From: Lampris incognitus
Taxonomy: Eukaryota; Chordata; Actinopteri; Lampriformes; Lampridae
DNA: 64,000 nucleotides
Direction: 5' to 3'
Assembly (NCBI RefSeq): GCF_029633865.1
Contig: NC_079212.1
Coordinates: 88,102,486 to 88,166,485 of the forward strand
The notes under the pieces were generated by a model. The model searched no databases and was not told the origin of the DNA. It worked only from the letters and a program-made list of their open reading frames with translations. Below are positions 61,657 to 64,000 of this stretch, in pieces. A program made the translations under genes and the position numbers. The first letter of the stretch is position 1. Each line of letters starts with the position of its first letter.

Positions 61657-62876
61657 CACTCACCGGCCACTTTATTAGGCACACCTGTCCAACTGCTCGT
61701 TAACGCAAATTTCTAATCAGCCAATCACATGGCAGCAACTCAATGCATTTAGGCATGTAGACATGGTCAAGACGATCTGCTGCAGTTCAAACCGAGCATC
61801 AGAATGGGGAAGAAAGGTGATTTAAGTGACTTTGAACGTGGCATGGTTGTTGGTGCCAGACGGGCTGGTCTGAGTATTTCAGAAACTGCTGATCTACTGG
61901 GATTTTCACGCACAGCCATCTCTAGGGTTTACAGAGAATGGTCCGAAAAAGAGAAAATATCCAGTGAGCGGCAGTTCTGTGGGCGAAAATGCCTTGTTGA
62001 TGCCAGAGGTCAGAGGAGAATGGCCAGACTGGTTCGAGCTGATAGAAAGGCAACAGTAACTCAAATAACCACTCATTACAACCGAGGTATGCAGAAGAGC
62101 ATCTCTGAACGCACAACACGTCGAACCTTGAGGCAGATGTGCTACAGCAGCAGAAGACCACACCGGGTGCCACTCCTGTCAGCTAAGAACAGGAAACTGA
62201 GGCTACAATTCGCACAGGCTCACCAAAATTGGACAATAGAAGATTGGAAAAACGTTGCCTGGTCTGATGAGTCTCGATTTCTGCTGCGACATTCGGATGG
62301 TAGGGTCAGAATTTGGCGTCAACAACATGAAAGCATGGATCCATCCTGCCTTGTATCAACGGTTCAGGCTGGTGGTGGTGGTGTAATGGTATGGGGGATA
62401 TTTTCTTGGCACACTTTGGGCCCCTTAGTACCAATTGAGCATCGTGTCAACGCCACAGCTTACCTGAGTATTGTTGCTGACCATGTCCATCCCTTTATGA
62501 CCACAGTGTTCCCATCTTCTGATGGCTACTTCCAGCAGGATAACGTGCCATGTCATGAAGCTCGAATCATCTCAGACTGGTTTCTTGAACATGACAATGA
62601 GTTCACTGTACTCAAATGGCCTCCACAGTCACCAGATCTCAATCCAATAGAGCACCTTTGGGATGTGGTGGACCGGGAGATTCGCATCATGGATGTGCAG
62701 CCGACAAATCTGCAGCAACTGCGTGATGCTATCATGTCAATATGGACCAAACTCTCTGAGGAATGTTTCCAGTACCTTGTTGAATCTATGCCACGAAGGA
62801 TTAAGGCAGTTCTGAAGGCAAAAGGGGGTCCAACCCGGTACTAGCAAGGTGTACCAAATAAAGTGGCCAGTGAGTG
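61657..62876 (+). mobile_element. Tc1/mariner transposon, complete, DD36E type
   Basis: 1220 bp with inverted ends CACTCACCGGCCACTTTATT (right end CACTCACTGGCCACTTTATT), flanked by TA at 61655-61656 and 62877-62878. It encodes an intact transposase. Confidence 0.92.
61804..62844 (+). CDS. Tc1/mariner transposase, DD36E, intact
   Basis: 346 residues without stops, starting [13 protein letters not shown]. Helix-turn-helix parts include [24 protein letters not shown]. The catalytic triad is Asp in WSDESRF, Asp in QQDNVPCH and Glu in [12 protein letters not shown]. There are 36 residues between the second Asp and Glu, against 34 in the transposase at 49149-50174, so it fits the DD36E (Incomer-type) group and not classic Tc1. 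The GGGGVMVWG motif between the Asp residues is typical. The end GGPTRY and the TIR follow closely. No lesion is visible. Confidence 0.92.
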   Translation: MGKKGDLSDFERGMVVGARRAGLSISETADLLGFSRTAISRVYREWSEKEKISSERQFCGRKCLVDARGQRRMARLVRADRKATVTQITTHYNRGMQKSISERTTRRTLRQMCYSSRRPHRVPLLSAKNRKLRLQFAQAHQNWTIEDWKNVAWSDESRFLLRHSDGRVRIWRQQHESMDPSCLVSTVQAGGGGVMVWGIFSWHTLGPLVPIEHRVNATAYLSIVADHVHPFMTTVFPSSDGYFQQDNVPCHEARIISDWFLEHDNEFTVLKWPPQSPDLNPIEHLWDVVDREIRIMDVQPTNLQQLRDAIMSIWTKLSEECFQYLVESMPRRIKAVLKAKGGPTRY

Positions 62877-63110
62877 TATGTGTTTTTGTAGTTTTTGTAG
62901 TTTTTTGCAGTTTGGATAATATACGTGTGTTCTTGTAGTTTTGGGTAGTGTTGTTGTCTTTGTGTTGCACCGCTGTGGGCTGGAGGAAACTATATGTCGT
63001 TTCATTTCATGTGTGCAGGTGCAGGGAATGAAACGACAAATACACTTCCTGACAAACAACAATAACGACGTATAAACAATGACAAATAAAGTCCCTGATC
63101 CCTGAATGTC

Positions 63111-63708
63111 CGTGATGAAGCGTTTTCTCTGACCAACAGCCCATCTGACAGATTTAAGCAGTCTACCGAGCTGGGCCCATAACAACCCCAACAAAGGGAT
63201 GATCCTCGCGGAAACTGTTTACTGAGGGCACAACGTGGCGCGCTGTTTCAAGAGCATCATCAAGAGCATCATCAAGAGCATCACCAAGAGCATCATCAAG
63301 AGCATCATCAAGAGCATGCTTTGTCAGTTTTAGATGTTTGTTTGCTGGTCCAATATGCTTCTCTAAATTTTGGTGCGTGAGTTTTAAAGGCCTGGGGGCC
63401 AACGTGGAGCCGAGGGTGTTACGGCAGTTTGTTTTTTACGACTAGGAAAAACGTTATCTTGCACAAGTGGTTCCCCTGATTTCTGCATGTGAGAGATTTT
63501 CCTAAATCGAGTTTTGCTGTTGTAACGTTTTTTCCAGTGAGATTCATATTAGGAACACGGTCGGGGTTGGGCCAAAGTCAACACATCACATATTTATCTG
63601 AGAAGCAGGCCCGGCCACAGAAATGGCTGGGCCCCCGAAAAGCCCCCCCCCACAAATTTGCTTTACTCAAAATGTGAGATACTTACTCAGTAACAGGGAG
63701 GTACATAG

Positions 63709-63760
<52 letters not shown>

Positions 63761-64000
63761 TCCATCGAGTCTGATGATGACACCCCTCCTCATTAACAAT
63801 GTGTTCTTTGATGACTGTAGAGTCCAGTTCTTGATCCACTAGTTTTATTGCACGTTGGGCATATGAAGTGTGAGTTAGTGGGGGCAGGCATGATTGTGTG
63901 TTTCCTTAGTCTGCATTAGTGGGGGGAAGGCATGGTTGTGTGTCTGCTTAGTCTTTCCTGTTGTTTTTTTCCCACATTCCTCTCCATTTCCAGCTGTTCC
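63111..64000. other. Terminal repeat-rich stretch
   Basis: A 12-15-bp repeat AAGAGCATCATC lies at 63249-63318 and a (CA)n microsatellite at 63711-63757. CAGGCCCGGCCACAG at about 63607 looks like a hAT terminus similar to that at 33947, but its partner was not found. No exon recognised. Confidence 0.45.

Larger units (their letters stand above)
61301..63110 (+). repeat. Repeat family X, copy 4, split by a Tc1/mariner element
   Basis: The left part 61301-61656 (GGGACAGCTGGTGTTGGATC to TTTTTATTCATT) and right part 62877-63110 (TTCTTGTAGTTTTGGGTAG, TTGTGTTGCACCGCTGTGGG, ATGACAAATAAAGTCCCTG) belong together and are separated by the transposon at 61657-62876. Confidence 0.75.

Noticed and set aside
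63249-63318. CRISPR-like regular repeat
   Set aside because: A simple 12-15-bp tandem repeat without spacers in vertebrate DNA.

Overview
This window is vertebrate nuclear DNA, almost certainly from a teleost fish. It has spliced genes with GT..AG introns, no operons, many microsatellites, and a fish-type mix of mobile DNA (Tc1/mariner, hAT, Gypsy LTR elements, Penelope-like, L1-like and RTE-like LINE pieces, tRNA-headed SINEs). The species cannot be told from the sequence. Four host genes could be read exon by exon: vhl (11986-13783, +), tatdn2 (27826-39699, +), ghrl, the preproghrelin gene (41541-43708, -), and ccdc174 (48489-55545, +). The human orthologues all lie on 3p25, and VHL, TATDN2 and GHRL keep the same order there, which supports the calls.

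Layout. 1-9440 is mobile DNA: a complete miniature LTR element (TRIM, 40-413), a jumble of related tRNA-like LTR pieces (803-1115), and a nearly intact young Gypsy retrotransposon on the minus strand (1164-9437) whose gag-pol junction carries a readable -1 frameshift signal. 9438-11560 holds a foldback repeat, a hAT MITE and two short-period repeat blocks ahead of the CpG-rich vhl promoter. 11560-15225 is vhl with its 3'UTR. 15891-23219 holds an exact 80-bp array of tRNA-like SINE heads and a decayed relative of the first Gypsy element. 24021-27140 is repeat-rich and contains a solo LTR and the likely tatdn2 promoter. tatdn2 occupies 27.8-39.7 kb, and its 8.5-kb intron 4 is swollen by nested insertions (Gypsy, L1-like, SINEs, a complete hAT transposon, Penelope-like). 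ghrl is convergent with tatdn2. ccdc174 has two Tc1-type elements in intron 2, one of them a nearly perfect 533-bp-arm palindrome. 55.5-64 kb is again mostly repeats: a family with a YY1-like 5' end, a solo TRIM LTR, a second TRIM-like LTR, and an intact DD36E Tc1/mariner transposon.

The host genes do not form a pathway. vhl encodes the HIF-recognition subunit of an E3 ligase, tatdn2 a TatD-family nuclease, ghrl a gut peptide hormone and ccdc174 a nuclear coiled-coil protein. The most unusual items are the TRIM elements whose 135-bp LTR contains a tRNA-like Pol III promoter core and whose primer-binding site matches a leucine tRNA, the frameshift pseudoknot of the Gypsy element, the in-frame open intron of ghrl, and the large Tc1 palindrome. 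All exon limits are read by eye from splice signals and reading frame; none was checked against transcripts.
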